Below are positions 42,553 through 53,115 of a stretch of DNA of 64,000 nucleotides, one piece after another. This DNA comes from Portulaca oleracea (lineage: Eukaryota > Streptophyta > Magnoliopsida > Caryophyllales > Portulacaceae): assembly GCA_029582165.1 (NCBI GenBank), contig CM055870.1:3807332-3871331 (forward strand), given 5' to 3'. The position numbers were made by a program, and so were the translations under genes. The stretch's first letter is position 1. Every line of letters begins with the position of its first letter. The notes below the pieces were generated by a model that was given only the letters and a program-made list of their open reading frames with translations, did no database searches and was not told the DNA's origin.

Positions 42553-44394
42553 ATGTCCATCAGAAATCTGATCAAAACCTACAACAATCACATCCCTTCT
42601 AACCTGAAATCCAATCAAGAAATCGCTGAACAAATTTGCAATTTCCTAATACACTCCCCCAACTTCAGAGCTATTCAGAAATCACCGCTACTTAGCTGTG
42701 TTAATTCTCAAGTAGTTCACACTGTTCTCTCTAATCCACAAGTTCCCGTTTCATCTTGCGTGCAATTCTTCAACTATTTGCTTCGCAACCCATCTCTGTC
42801 TTCTCACAAACTTGATCTTCGTGCCCATATCAGCTTAGTTTTCAGGTTATTTGAAGCTAGAAAGTTTGCAGTTGCTAAAAATGTGTTGAATTCTGTGTGT
42901 ATGGATGAAAATCTTCGATGCCCAGTTGCGGAAATCGAGACAATTGTGGAGCAATGTTGTGTAGAAGGTGGAAAAAGGGCGAAATTTTATGATATGTTGA
43001 TGCGGGTGCATGTTGAAAATAAGCAATTTGATTGTGTCTTCCAGATGTTCGATTATATGTCTGAGAGAGGGTTTGATATTGAGGAGAGGTCTTGTATGTT
43101 TTGTCTGGTTGCTTTGAAAAGGGCTGGTGAATTTGAGTTGTTATTCGAGTTCTTTACCAAAATGGTTGCGGCCCGAGTTGAGATTACTGTCTACTCAATC
43201 TCACTGGTGGTTGATTGCCTGTGTAAGAGAGGGGAGATTGAGAAAGCTAAACAATTGATTGGTGAAATGGGTGGGAGGGGAGTAAAAGTGAATGAATTTG
43301 CATACAACTCTTTGATAGAGTATCACATTAGGAACCGCGAGTATAAGGAAGTCGATGAGGTGTTGAAGCTCATGGAAAAGGCGAAACTGGCACCTAGTGT
43401 GGCCACCTACACAGTTTTGATAGACGGGTATGTGAATAATGGCGAGATAGAGGAGGCTGAGAAGGTTTACAAGGAAATGCGAAGGAGAAGAATCGAGGGA
43501 GATGTGCTGTTGTACACGGCGTTGATCAATTTGTACTGTAGGAAAGATGATTTAAGGAGTGCGTGCGGGTTGTTTGATGAAATGATGGAGAAAGGTCTTT
43601 CTCCTAATGCTCACACTTACGGTGCGTTGATCGATGGTTTGTGTAAGTCGGGGCAGTTGGAGGCCGCCAAGATGCTTGTGAATGAGATGCAAAGCAAAGG
43701 GCTTGACTTGAATTATGTGATATTTAACACCTTGATCGATGGTTATAGCAAAAAAGGAATGATTGATGAAGCATTGAAGCTCAAGGATGTGATGGAAAAG
43801 AAAGGATTGGTGCCCGATGCGTATGCATATAACAGCATTGCAAGTGGATTGCGTAGGTTGAATCAATATGACGAAGCAAAGAGGTTGCTATACACAATGT
43901 TGGAGAAGGGATTGCCTCTGAATACGGTGAATTATAGTACTTTGATTGACATACATTGTAGAGAGGAGAACTTTGCTGAAGCAAAGAAGCTTCTGAAAGA
44001 GATGGATGAGAAGGGGGAAGGTCCCAATGTCGTCACTTACAACACTTTGATTGACGGGTATTGCAAGAGGGGTAAAATGAAAGAAGCACACAAGCTCAAA
44101 GACGAGATGCAGGAGAGGGGAATAAACCCAGATGTCTACACTTATACATCATTAATACATGGGGAATGCACGCATGGAAAGATAGATTTCTCGCAAACGT
44201 TGTTCAATGAAATGTCCACAAAGGGCTTGGTTCCAAATGCAGTGACTTATACTGCAATGATTTCGGGCTTATCTAAAGCCGGGCGATCCAATGAAGCTTT
44301 TGCGCTGTATGATCAAATGATAAAGGCCGGCATTACCCCAGACGATAAAGTTTATGCTTCACTTGTAGGCAGCCTTCATTCAGCTGAAACCTGA
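42553..44394 (+). CDS. P-class pentatricopeptide repeat protein, intronless
   Basis: 613 residues in one exon. P-class PPR proteins bind organelle RNA in a sequence-specific way and affect its processing, stability or translation. From residue 248 there are ten motifs in strict 35-residue register starting at 248, 283, 318, 353, 388, 423, 458, 493, 528 and 563 (for example VVTYNTLIDGYCKRGKMKEA at 493), with a weaker one at 211 and a partial one at 598; degenerate repeats probably fill 100-210. No E, DYW or SMR tail follows. The N-terminus (MSIRNLIKTYNNHIPSNLKS) is basic and lacks acidic residues at the start, as for mitochondrial or plastid targeting, but I cannot tell which. No in-frame ATG lies upstream. 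Minus-strand open frames over it are shadows. Confidence 0.95.
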   Translation: MSIRNLIKTYNNHIPSNLKSNQEIAEQICNFLIHSPNFRAIQKSPLLSCVNSQVVHTVLSNPQVPVSSCVQFFNYLLRNPSLSSHKLDLRAHISLVFRLFEARKFAVAKNVLNSVCMDENLRCPVAEIETIVEQCCVEGGKRAKFYDMLMRVHVENKQFDCVFQMFDYMSERGFDIEERSCMFCLVALKRAGEFELLFEFFTKMVAARVEITVYSISLVVDCLCKRGEIEKAKQLIGEMGGRGVKVNEFAYNSLIEYHIRNREYKEVDEVLKLMEKAKLAPSVATYTVLIDGYVNNGEIEEAEKVYKEMRRRRIEGDVLLYTALINLYCRKDDLRSACGLFDEMMEKGLSPNAHTYGALIDGLCKSGQLEAAKMLVNEMQSKGLDLNYVIFNTLIDGYSKKGMIDEALKLKDVMEKKGLVPDAYAYNSIASGLRRLNQYDEAKRLLYTMLEKGLPLNTVNYSTLIDIHCREENFAEAKKLLKEMDEKGEGPNVVTYNTLIDGYCKRGKMKEAHKLKDEMQERGINPDVYTYTSLIHGECTHGKIDFSQTLFNEMSTKGLVPNAVTYTAMISGLSKAGRSNEAFALYDQMIKAGITPDDKVYASLVGSLHSAET

Positions 44395-44755
44395 GGTTAT
44401 GTAATCTGATCAACTTACATGTATCGTGATAAGACAAAAACTTGGTCTGACGACGAAGTTGTACTGATGTAGACAATCTTTTCCTGATTATCCAATTTTG
44501 AATACAAAATTGATAGATTTATGTTCCTCACTTCTGTTTATCTCTATTTCAATGAATTGATTGACCGAGGCTGTTGAGGTCGGTCCTTTCTCTACCAGTT
44601 TCTGTTTATTCATGTCTAGGTTTTAGTACCCACTTGTATTGATTTGCAGGTGCTGCTTTGAATGCCAACAGCATAAATTCAGGTTGTTGGGGGGCTGGTT
44701 CCTGACATTGGGAGGCGAAAGGAGAGGCTGATATGCAGAGAAAGATAAATAAGAG

Positions 44756-44829
44756 GTATTCCAATCTCACTAAGATCAAGTGTAGAATCTGCTCTTATCC
44801 CTTTACAAATTTGATTATCTGGTGGTCTC
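44756..44829 (+). pseudogene. U2 snRNA 5' half, degenerate
   Basis: Matches the first part of U2: gtattccaatctcactaaga, tcaagtgtagaatctgctct and ggtggtc align with the intact gene at 46092. The branch-point pairing segment GTAGTA is changed to GTAGAA, and the Sm site and 3' half are missing. Upstream there is a TATA-like aagataaataag about 20 bp before it, but only a poor upstream element. Confidence 0.75.
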
Positions 44830-45031
44830 ACTCTCACTTTCTCAGTTGTAGACTGTAATCGCTTTGCCAATGTGCTAGTGTTTATCAGACTACTAATTGA
44901 CAATTTGACATGACATGTTGAATACCATGCTAAGTGAGAATGTTTTCTTGCACATTGCATTTGGTAGGAAATAGGATTTATATACACCATGGGACAATAT
45001 TAAAAAAACAATGGGAGGAAGCTACTCTTCT

Positions 45032-45103
45032 TATCAGAGCCAGGTTTCGATCCTAGGACTTGTGGGTTATGGGCCCACCACGCTTCCGCTGCGCCACTCT
45101 GAT
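45032..45103 (-). tRNA. trnfM-like (nuclear iMet): Initiator tRNA-Met (CAT)
   Basis: 72 nt on the minus strand, starting ATCAGAGTGGCGCAGCGG with anticodon CAT in GGGCCCATAACCC. Acceptor stem ATCAGAG pairs with CTCTGAT. Initiator marks: A1-U72 pair, three G-C pairs closing the anticodon stem, and GATCGAAAC in the T loop instead of GTTCGANNC. It differs from the plant consensus as I recall it at two positions (CAAGTCCTAGG for CAGGTCCCAGG), both allowing pairing or wobble. It lies between the U2 copies. Its 3' end is complementary to the Copia primer-binding site at 13198-13209. Confidence 0.93.
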
Positions 45104-46014
45104 TTGTTGATTAATTTTGTAAATTTATTCAATATGTCGTACTTTTCAAAGGCTTAGATTCCTTTGTTTTGTTTGATTGAGAGTGAATGTAAGAAAATAT
45201 ATTCCCTGTTCTCATGTAAACATGGTCCTACTTGATCAAGGAATACCAGATGTTGGAATTTGAACAATGGTAAAAGTGACAGGTAAAGTGGCATGATAAA
45301 ATGGGTTCAGATATTCTGCTGCTTATTGATGGAGTAAGTTGGTGAAAGTATTTCATGTAAAAGTTACCGGCACATCTTCTAGTAGAGTTTGTGTGTTACC
45401 GGTGTACAGATATGCTCTAAATTCGGGAATCCTTTACAACTTGGTACACTTGGTACTGATTTGTAAGTATGTTGCTCAATGTTTCACTTTTTCCGTTTAT
45501 TCTTATTATTCTTTGCTTTCTTGTTTTATGCTGATGTTCGATATCGATGAATCCTCTGACTCAACTCCACAGCTTCTTCGAAGTTGCAGATCTCCATTGT
45601 TAACCCCATCTCAAATTTCGGCATATTTTGTCCGATACTCCTATCTGTAAATGCATGCTTTTCTTCCTTATTACCTCCCAATGTTCAAATTATGTGATAA
45701 ATGCAAGATTGGAGTATTCTTTCCTATCTAGCTTCAGTACAGTTTTTTCATACATCCCATAAAAAACTAGGCGACTTTATGTGAAAAGACTGCTGCTCCA
45801 GTAGTTCTCTTAAATGAAACCAGACTTTCTGCTTGTTTTATAGACTGCAGTTTGATTGATTAGTCTGCTTAGATAGTAGTCATTTCTATATGTGCCTATT
45901 CATTTGTTTTACTTATTTTTGCTTCCATTTCCATCTTAACTAATTACTTCAGGAGTGCTATTGTATAACTCCAGGTTACCCATGGTCAATTATGCTGAGT
46001 TAAATGTCAATTAT

Positions 46015-46068
46015 GTCTCCCACACCGTTATGCAAAAGTCGAGGCCAAAACAAAGAAGAAATAAAAGG
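46015..46068 (+). promoter_or_regulatory. U2 promoter: USE and TATA box
   Basis: gtctcccacaccg (46015-46027) resembles the plant snRNA upstream sequence element RTCCCACATCG, and ataaaagg (46061-46068) is a TATA box 24-31 bp before the U2 start. The distance between them is about 33 bp, the spacing associated with RNA polymerase II snRNA genes in plants. Confidence 0.82.
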
Positions 46069-46091
46069 CGGGAAATGAGACTAAGCAAAGT

Positions 46092-46289
46092 ATACCTTTC
46101 TCGGCCTTTTGGCTAAGATCAAGTGTAGTATCTGTTCTTATCAGTTTAATATCTGATACGTGGGTCATTGACCCACAATGATATTAAATTAATTTTTTGA
46201 GGGTGAGGATCCATTACAGTAGCTTGCTGCTGGGATTCTCAAGTGTCGCCAATGTGTTGCACTACAGCATGGGCCTGGTGCATCCCACC
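46092..46289 (+). ncRNA. U2: U2 spliceosomal snRNA
   Basis: 198 nt from ATACCTTTCTCGGCCTTTTG to ...GGTGCATCCCACC. It keeps the branch-point recognition segment (GTAGTATCTG), stem-loop II (ATATCTGATACGTGGGTC with GACCCACAATGATATTA) and the Sm site AATTTTTTGAG, and it has 3' stems IIb/IV (GTGTTGCACTACAG, GGGCCTGGTGCATCCC). Upstream it has both plant snRNA promoter elements at the right spacing. Part of a U1/U2 cluster spanning 44.7-56.4 kb. No defect is apparent, so I take it as functional. Confidence 0.96.
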
Positions 46290-46426
46290 AAATCATAACA
46301 AGTAATTGGATATCTAATTAGTTGTTGTGTTTAGTTAAATGTCTCCCATTCAAATATTTGATAATGGTGGAAGCAAATTATTTTTAATTAGTGCAAGCTA
46401 GAGAGGCATAGGGATTTAAATGTTAA

Positions 46427-46621
46427 GGCCCTGTTCTTTTCTGCGGTATTTTGTGGTGGGGTGTGGTGGAATTGTGGTAGGTTATTGGTATGTGGGATTT
46501 AAAAGTAAGAGAAAAGTGAGGAGAGAGAAAAGTAATGATTTGTGGTAAAGTGTGTTGAGTTGTGGCAAACTGCAGTATGCTGTGGTACCGCAGTTTGCCA
46601 ACCGCAAAAAAGAACAGGGCC
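46427..46621. mobile_element. PIF/Harbinger-like MITE (TSD TAA)
   Basis: Ends GGCCCTGTTCTTTTCTGCGG and the inverse, flanked by TAA at 46424-46426 and 46622-46624. Closely related to the element at 9052-9313. It begins about 140 bp after the U2 gene. Confidence 0.9.
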
Positions 46622-47230
46622 TAAATATGGTAATAATTTGTTATGTCTTTAGAAGTGGTTGCAGTTTGGATTAAAGTTAGAAACACTGAAGGTCTTACAC
46701 TTAGTTTTGTCTAGTTTTTGAACAACTCAATGCAAGAGTTGTCTCTACAAGCTAAAGCAGCACCCAAGTATCACATTTTTCTTTCATTCTATTCTTTAAC
46801 TGCAGTTGCTGAACAAATTGGAAACATCTCAATTTTTGGGCTGCTCTGAAGTCTTTAGATCATGAGATGGAAGAGACTAGTGTAGCTTCACTTGCAGCCT
46901 GTTTGCTACATTCAACAACTGATATATAGATTTGTTGATATGAATCCTGATTTGAGATATAAGATGAATGAACAAAACCCCAATTGTTGAAGAGGTGTAA
47001 AGAGGCAAATGATCAGGTGGCTAATATAAAGGGAAACTGAGGAAAGTATAAAAGAGGAAAGGACCTGGTTTTTAATTCATGTGGCTGCATTCTCTTCTCC
47101 AGCTGCCAGATTTTGACCACCCTTGATCATCGATAGTGTTTCTGCTTTTGCAAACAGTGTGGAGTATTGCAACATGAAATCAGAAGTGGTGAAATTTGAA
47201 TCTTCAGAAAGTTGAAACTAGGATTTGAAC

Positions 47231-47377
47231 GGGGGCGCGCGAACGTGTACACTCTCCCACACACTCTCCCACACATTGGGGAGATGTTAGGCAGGCAACC
47301 CTCCAAAGTGCAATATAGGCCACCAACCCAGGCCATGAGACTTCTTGATCGCCCATTGACCCCGTCCAGGTAAGTAT
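47231..47377 (-). pseudogene. U1 snRNA copy A, lacking the Sm site
   Basis: On the minus strand it begins ATACTTACCTGGACGGGGTC, a perfect U1 5' end, and continues through stem-loops I and II (TTGCACTTTGGAGGG, GCCTAACATCTCCCCA). It then has a tandem GTGTGGGAGA duplication and jumps to GTTCGCGCGCCCCC, losing the segment ACGTCATAATTTGTGG that holds the Sm site. A TATA box (47401-47409) and an upstream element (ACCACATCAG on minus, about 47442-47451) remain. Without an Sm site it should not form a stable snRNP. Confidence 0.85.
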
Positions 47378-48389
47378 GCTTTTATGTATTTGACTTTTTT
47401 ATTTTATAGTAGCCTCTCTTTTCGTCTACTTGTTTTTCCGCTGATGTGGTTCTGGAACGTGACCTCATGAGAATGATTATAAACATTTTATCGCTTCCGG
47501 TGTTGGTTAATTCTCGCATTTGTATTCTTTAATATTTGTACTGAATGGGGATAAAAATCCACGAGCAGGCCTGATTCTGATTTTTGCTTGGCCTATTCCA
47601 CTGTTTGAAAATGTTATGAACTTTTGGTTATATGTCATTTTCTTTCACTTTCGAAGATGAGTTTGATTCTTGGATAGTGTTTTCTGTTTCCATTATGTTG
47701 GGGTATAGCAATAATTAAGATACTTCACCCGTGCAGAAATCATGAAAAAGCTTATCCAGTGTCAAGGAATATAAAGTTACTCCGTGACACAAGGCAAGCC
47801 TGCATGTATCTGGTAGTCGAATCAAATTTCAACCGTTGGGAACTATGTGTTTCTATCTTGTATGTTTGATTTGCTTGATAGCACAGTGCTTGCCCTTGAT
47901 TTTATGTGATGGACCGTCCTCATTTTAGGGGTGAAATTGTCGTCCTTGGCCATTTTCTTGCACTTAGCACTCGATGTAAAATGAAGATTTGTACCACAGA
48001 TTCACCTGACGGTTTGGTTAAATAACTTACTTTTCTAAAACTTATGTTGGAAGTTGTTGGCCAACTTATGCTCTCAATCTATCTGTAATTCATGCCAATA
48101 GACCGTGGTCCGTGCTGCTTTGCTTGGTTTTCTACTTTCCTTAGCTTGATAGATTAATACCGTGGTTTGTAAATTGAAATGTTGTTGCTAGTGTATTGCT
48201 TTTCCCAAGGGTTGCAGGGGCTGAAAGCTTTTATAATATTAGTAAGCGTGGGGAAGAGTTTCGCTCTTACCTTATGTTTATTGTTAGAGTCTAGTCAGCA
48301 AGACCAATCAAGGCCACCATAATAGCCTTATTTTATGGTGACCGTTATAGAGAATTATTCTATTTCCATTCCTGTTTACTCCTACAACA

Positions 48390-51280
48390 TGTTTTATTCA
48401 GGACCTTTTGACGAAGAAAATTGTGGAGCTTGGTAAAGAGAATGATGGCCTTTATTTTGTTCACTCCCGTTATTCCAGTAATGCTCATAATAAGACTGAT
48501 GATAGTCGGCCTCTTAGTGCTAATGTAGTTTATGACATGTCTTGTCCTGTTTCTTGTAATCTTGCTTCAAATGTTTATTCTCTGCTAGAACTATGGCATT
48601 GTCGGTTGGGACACATGTCCTTTAATAAATTGAAATATATTAATGTTCCTATTTCTCATACCCAACCTCCTTTGTCTTTGTGTAAGATATGTCCTAAAGC
48701 GAAACAACATCGAAATTCCTTCCCCCTAAGCACTATTACCAGTACTCGTATCTTTGAACTTGTACACATTGATATATGGGGCAAATATCATCAAGGTACC
48801 TATAATGGTTATTACTATTTTCTTACTATTGCAGATGACTACTCCAGAGCTACATGAACGCACTTGTTATCTCATAAGAGCAATGCCTTTCCCATTTTTA
48901 AAGCTTTTGTTTGTTTTATTGAAACACAATTTCAAACTTCTGTGAAAATTGTGAGGTCTGACAATGGGTTAGAATTTTGTGATACTAATGCCCAGCTTTC
49001 TGAAGAGTAAAGGTATCCTTCATCAAACCTCTCTTGTTGATACACCGCAACAAAATGGTGTTGTGGAGAGAAAACATCGACATCTCCTTGACGTAGCTCG
49101 GGCTTTGTTCTTTCAAGCTAATTTACCTCACAAATATTGGGGGGAATCCATTCTCATGGCAACTTATTTGATAAACAGGTATCCAACCCCCCTTCTAAAT
49201 AATAAAACCCCATATGAAATGCTTTATCATCAGCCACCTTCATATGATCACTTACGTGTTTTTGGATGTCTTTGTTTTGCTAGCACCCCTAAAAGAAATA
49301 GGACAAAGTTCCAAGAAAGGGCACATGCCTGTATTTTTTTGGGGTATCCTTATGGTAAAAAGGGTTATAAAGTTCTTGATTTAATCACTAATTCTGTTTA
49401 TTACACTAGAGACATCAAATTTACGAACATATTTTTCCTTTTCATTCTTTGCCACATGCTTCTTCTGCAACTTTACCAACACCTATCATTGATTTTTCTA
49501 ATCCCATTTTTTTCTCTCCCCCTAACTTAGACCAACCAGCCACTGCTTCCTCTACTCCACCTTCTCCATCATCCATTCCTACAACTACAGACCACTGTTC
49601 TAACTCTTTGATTGATGGACCAAACCAACCCCCACCTCAATCGACCAACCCAAATGTTCCCCTTCGAAGATCAACTCGCTTGTCCCGACCACCCATTCAT
49701 CTCCAAGATTATGATTGTACTTTTTCCAAATCTGCTCATTGGTGTAATTTAGTTTCTTTGCGTACTCCCTCACCCACCAATGCCTTGCATCATGAACCTT
49801 CTTCTTATAAAGAGGCCTCTAAAGATCCTCGATGGGTTGAAGCTATGAATTAAGAAATTAATGCCTTACAATCCAACCAAACTTGGGTGGAAACACATCT
49901 CCCTCCCAACAAAAAGGCTATCTCTTGTCGATGGGTTTATAAAGTTAAACTAAAATCAGATGGCTCTCTTGAAAGGTTCAAAGCTAGACTTGTTGTTAGG
50001 GGAAATCACCAAAAAGAGGGCATTGATTATGAAGATACTTTCTCACCGGTGGTTAAAATGGCTACCATACGTTGCATTCTCGCTTTAGCAGCATATAAAA
50101 ATTGGCCTCTTTATCAACTTGATGTAAATAACGCTTTCTTACATGGTGATTTACATGAAGAGGTCTACATGACTATGCCACAGGGCATTCCTCACCCAGA
50201 CAACAAGGTATGTAAACTCGTTAAATCTTTATATGGTTTGAAACAAGCTTCTCGCCAATGGTTTGCGAAATTATCTAACACTTTGCAGGCTCAATGATAC
50301 ACTCCAAGTAAGAATGATTATTCTCTTTTTCTCAAAAAATCTAACTCTCACATTACTATTTTAGCTGTTTATGTAGATGACATTTTAGTTACTGGTTCTG
50401 ACCTCTCTGAAATTTCAGCCATCAAAGCTCACCTTGATAAACTTTTTGGCATTAAAGATTTGGGCCATCTCCACTACTTTCTGGGCCTTGAAGTTACTCG
50501 TACTGATTCTGCTGTTATTCTGACTCAAAGAAAATTCAGCAAGGAGCTTTTACAAATTGCCAACGTGGAACATTATGCTGTTGTCTCTACCCCACTACCT
50601 CTTTGCATTCAAAATTTCATATTGATAAAGGGGAGTTATTTCATGATCCCGCTTTTTACAGGATACTTATTGGAAAGCTTAATTTCTTGACACATACTAG
50701 GCCTGATATTTGTTTTGCTGTGCAGGCTTTACGTCAATTTATGCAAGCTCCCCAAGTTCCTCACTATGATGCAGTACAACACCTACTTCGCTACATAAAA
50801 GGAACGGTTGATCAAGGTGTTATGTTACAAGGTTCCACGCATCTTCAACTTCAAGCTTTCTCCGACTCAGATTGGGCTTCTTGCCCAACTTCCAGAAGAT
50901 CTGTCACCGGATATCTCGTCATGCTTGGTTCATCGCCTATTAGTTGGAAGTCGAAAAAACAATCAACCGTTTCCAAATCATCTGCCGAGGCTGAATATAG
51001 GGCGATGGCTCATGCTGCTAGTGAAGTAACTTGGCTGGTCCGATTACTTGAAGAGCTAGGCGTGTCTAATCTAAAACCGGTTTCTCTTCATTGCGACAAT
51101 CAGTCTGCTCTTCACATCGCCAAAAATCCAGTCTTCCATGAACGCACAAAGCACATTGAAATTGATTGTCATTTTACTCGTGATCAAGTAATGGAAGGGC
51201 TTCTCCAACTTACTTATCTTCCCACAAAATCCCAGATAGCTGATGTTCTCACCAAAGTTCTTCCTTCTCCTCAACATTGA
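48390..51280 (+). pseudogene. Copia pol remnant: integrase, reverse transcriptase, RNase H
   Basis: Domains in order: GAG-pre-integrase zinc finger (ELWHCRLGHMSFNKL ... CKICPKAKQHR) near 48590-48710; integrase core ([32 protein letters not shown]); reverse transcriptase ([40 protein letters not shown], then the catalytic [10 protein letters not shown] near 50370); and RNase H (LQAFSDSDWASCPTSRRSVT, STVSKSSAEAEYRAMAHAAS, HCDNQSALHIAKNPVFHERT). Reading is broken by TGA after DDYSRAT (48855), a frameshift near 48990, TAA at about 49852, TGA after LQAQ (50295) and a shift near 50600. Gag and protease are absent, so it cannot move by itself. Confidence 0.93.
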
Positions 51281-51337
51281 CAATTGTTATTCAAGCTGGG
51301 AATGCTTCCTCCCTCTCATCCTCCAGCTTGTGGGGGG

Positions 51338-51339
51338 GT
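51338..51339 (+). other. Start of 3' LTR after polypurine tract
   Basis: The purine tract tgggggggtg ends here and the LTR opens with TGTTAGAGTCTAGTCAGC, marking the plus-strand primer site. Confidence 0.85.
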
Positions 51340-51591
51340 GTTAGAGTCTAGTCAGCAAGACCAATCAAGGCCACCATAATAGCCTTATTTTATGGTGACC
51401 GTTGTAGAGAATTATTCTATTTCCATTCCTGTTTATTTTTTTTCCTTTTACCCTTTATCTTGTTTCCTTTATTTGTTACTCCACTTTTGTATATACGAAA
51501 ATTATATGATACTCCCGCAGGAGTACAAATCATGCCCCTACTCTCGCGTCTGTGGCTAAATAACAAACATGACGCATTGATGCGTGTCGTT

Positions 51592-51655
51592 GGTGTCAGC
51601 GAAATGGTAGAGGAAGGGTTTTGTTATCTTTGAGGTCGGGGGATCAAATCCAACT
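51592..51655 (+). other. tRNA-like segment, left end of TIR element
   Basis: cagcgaaatgg fits the A box TRGCNNARNGG at all but the first base, and gatcaaatc fits the B box GWTCRANNC exactly; box starts are about 43 bp apart, near tRNA spacing. A full cloverleaf is not evident. Confidence 0.5.
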
Positions 51656-52074
51656 GTTAAATTTTTTGAAAATTTCCGATTTTTGTCTTTTTTTTGAGTT
51701 TTTTATTTACTTTTTTTTTGTTCATTTTAACTTCTCATTCTTTTTTTATCAATTTTCATTTATTTAATTTTCTTTCAAACATATTTTTCTTTGTATATGT
51801 TATTCTTTTTTATTCATTAATTATTTTGAATATATTAATGATATTAGGTCATATTTAAATGGAAATTACTCTCCAATAGACATTATACTATTACACATTC
51901 TATGTAATATTTATGCACATTAATTTTTATACTATTATATATTATGTATAATACTTAATTATGTACACTAGCTAATACATTATTATGTGCTAATGATTAT
52001 ACTGTAAAGTGTTAAATGGGAAAAAAGAAAATAAAACTAATTTTAAAATAAAATAATGAGGAAAATAAATATTT

Positions 52075-52740
52075 ACACACTAACACATATACCTTTACAC
52101 CCTAGCACGTCTACCTTTGCACACTAACACACAACAACACATACACCTTTGCACACTAAAGACACACTCCTTTACACACTAACACAAACTCCTATACACA
52201 CTAGTATTGACTCATTTTTACTCTAGTACAAACTAATCATTTGCACGCTAATACTGAATCAAACTAATATTGATTCTTTTTGCGTATTAATATTGATTCC
52301 TTTACGCACTAATATTTAGTATCTTTGCACACTAACACACTAATATTTAGTACCTTTGCAAACTAACATACTAAACCTTTGAACATTAACACACTGATAA
52401 TGAATCCTTTTTGTACACTTATATTGATTCTTTTACACAATATTTAGTACATTTGCACATTGGGACAAAGTGAATTGCACACTAAGACTTCTTTGCACAC
52501 TGGCACAAACTCTTTAGCACACTACCACAAACTCCTTTGCACACTAGTTTATAGTGGGATACCTTCACATACAGTTATGTAATTCGTCGCACACTAACGT
52601 AAATTGCTTTGCACACTAAGAAAAACTCATTTGCACACTAACATAATTTTTTTTTTTTTTTGCACACTAGCAAAAATTCATTTGCACACTAGTACATATT
52701 CATTTGCACACTAGCAAAAACTCTTTTGGACACTAACAAA
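52075..52740. repeat. Degenerate short-repeat array (tttgcacactaacac)
   Basis: More than twenty imperfect repetitions of a 15-25 bp word built on (c)ctttgcacactaacacaaact, forming the core of the TIR element. Confidence 0.8.
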
Positions 52741-53049
52741 AACAAAATTGTGGGAGAATGAAAATTCAATAATTGTGGGACATCTAAAACTATATGATAA
52801 CACACTAAAGTAAATTAATATTTATACATATCTTGCATGAATGACTGTGAAACACTTATAAATATATTTTAAAAAATTGTTAAAAAAATAGGATTTGCAA
52901 AGAAAACAAAACAATTACAAACATACAATTTTTCTTAAATTTAAAATATGTGTAAAGAAGAATATTAAATATTTCATGTGAAAGAAGGAAATAAATGGAA
53001 AAAGGAAGAGAAATGATAATTGAAAGGAGGAAAATATCAAAATTGCATG

Positions 53050-53115
53050 TAGTAGTTTCGAACCAGAGACATACAATAAAAATAAAATAAAGTGCTGCCA
53101 ACCATTAAGCTACTA
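53050..53115 (-). other. tRNA-like segment, right end of TIR element
   Basis: On the minus strand tagcttaatgg fits the A box exactly and gtttcgaac/GTTCGAAAC fits the B box exactly; spacing about 49 bp. It mirrors the left end of the element and reads inward. Confidence 0.5.

Noticed and set aside
45339..45650. 103-residue plus-strand frame between tRNA-iMet and U2
   Set aside because: No recognisable features, no clear promoter, length expected by chance in this composition.
52075..52740. CRISPR-like array of short repeats
   Set aside because: Repeats are degenerate, lack uniform spacers and sit inside a plant transposable element; the genome is eukaryotic.
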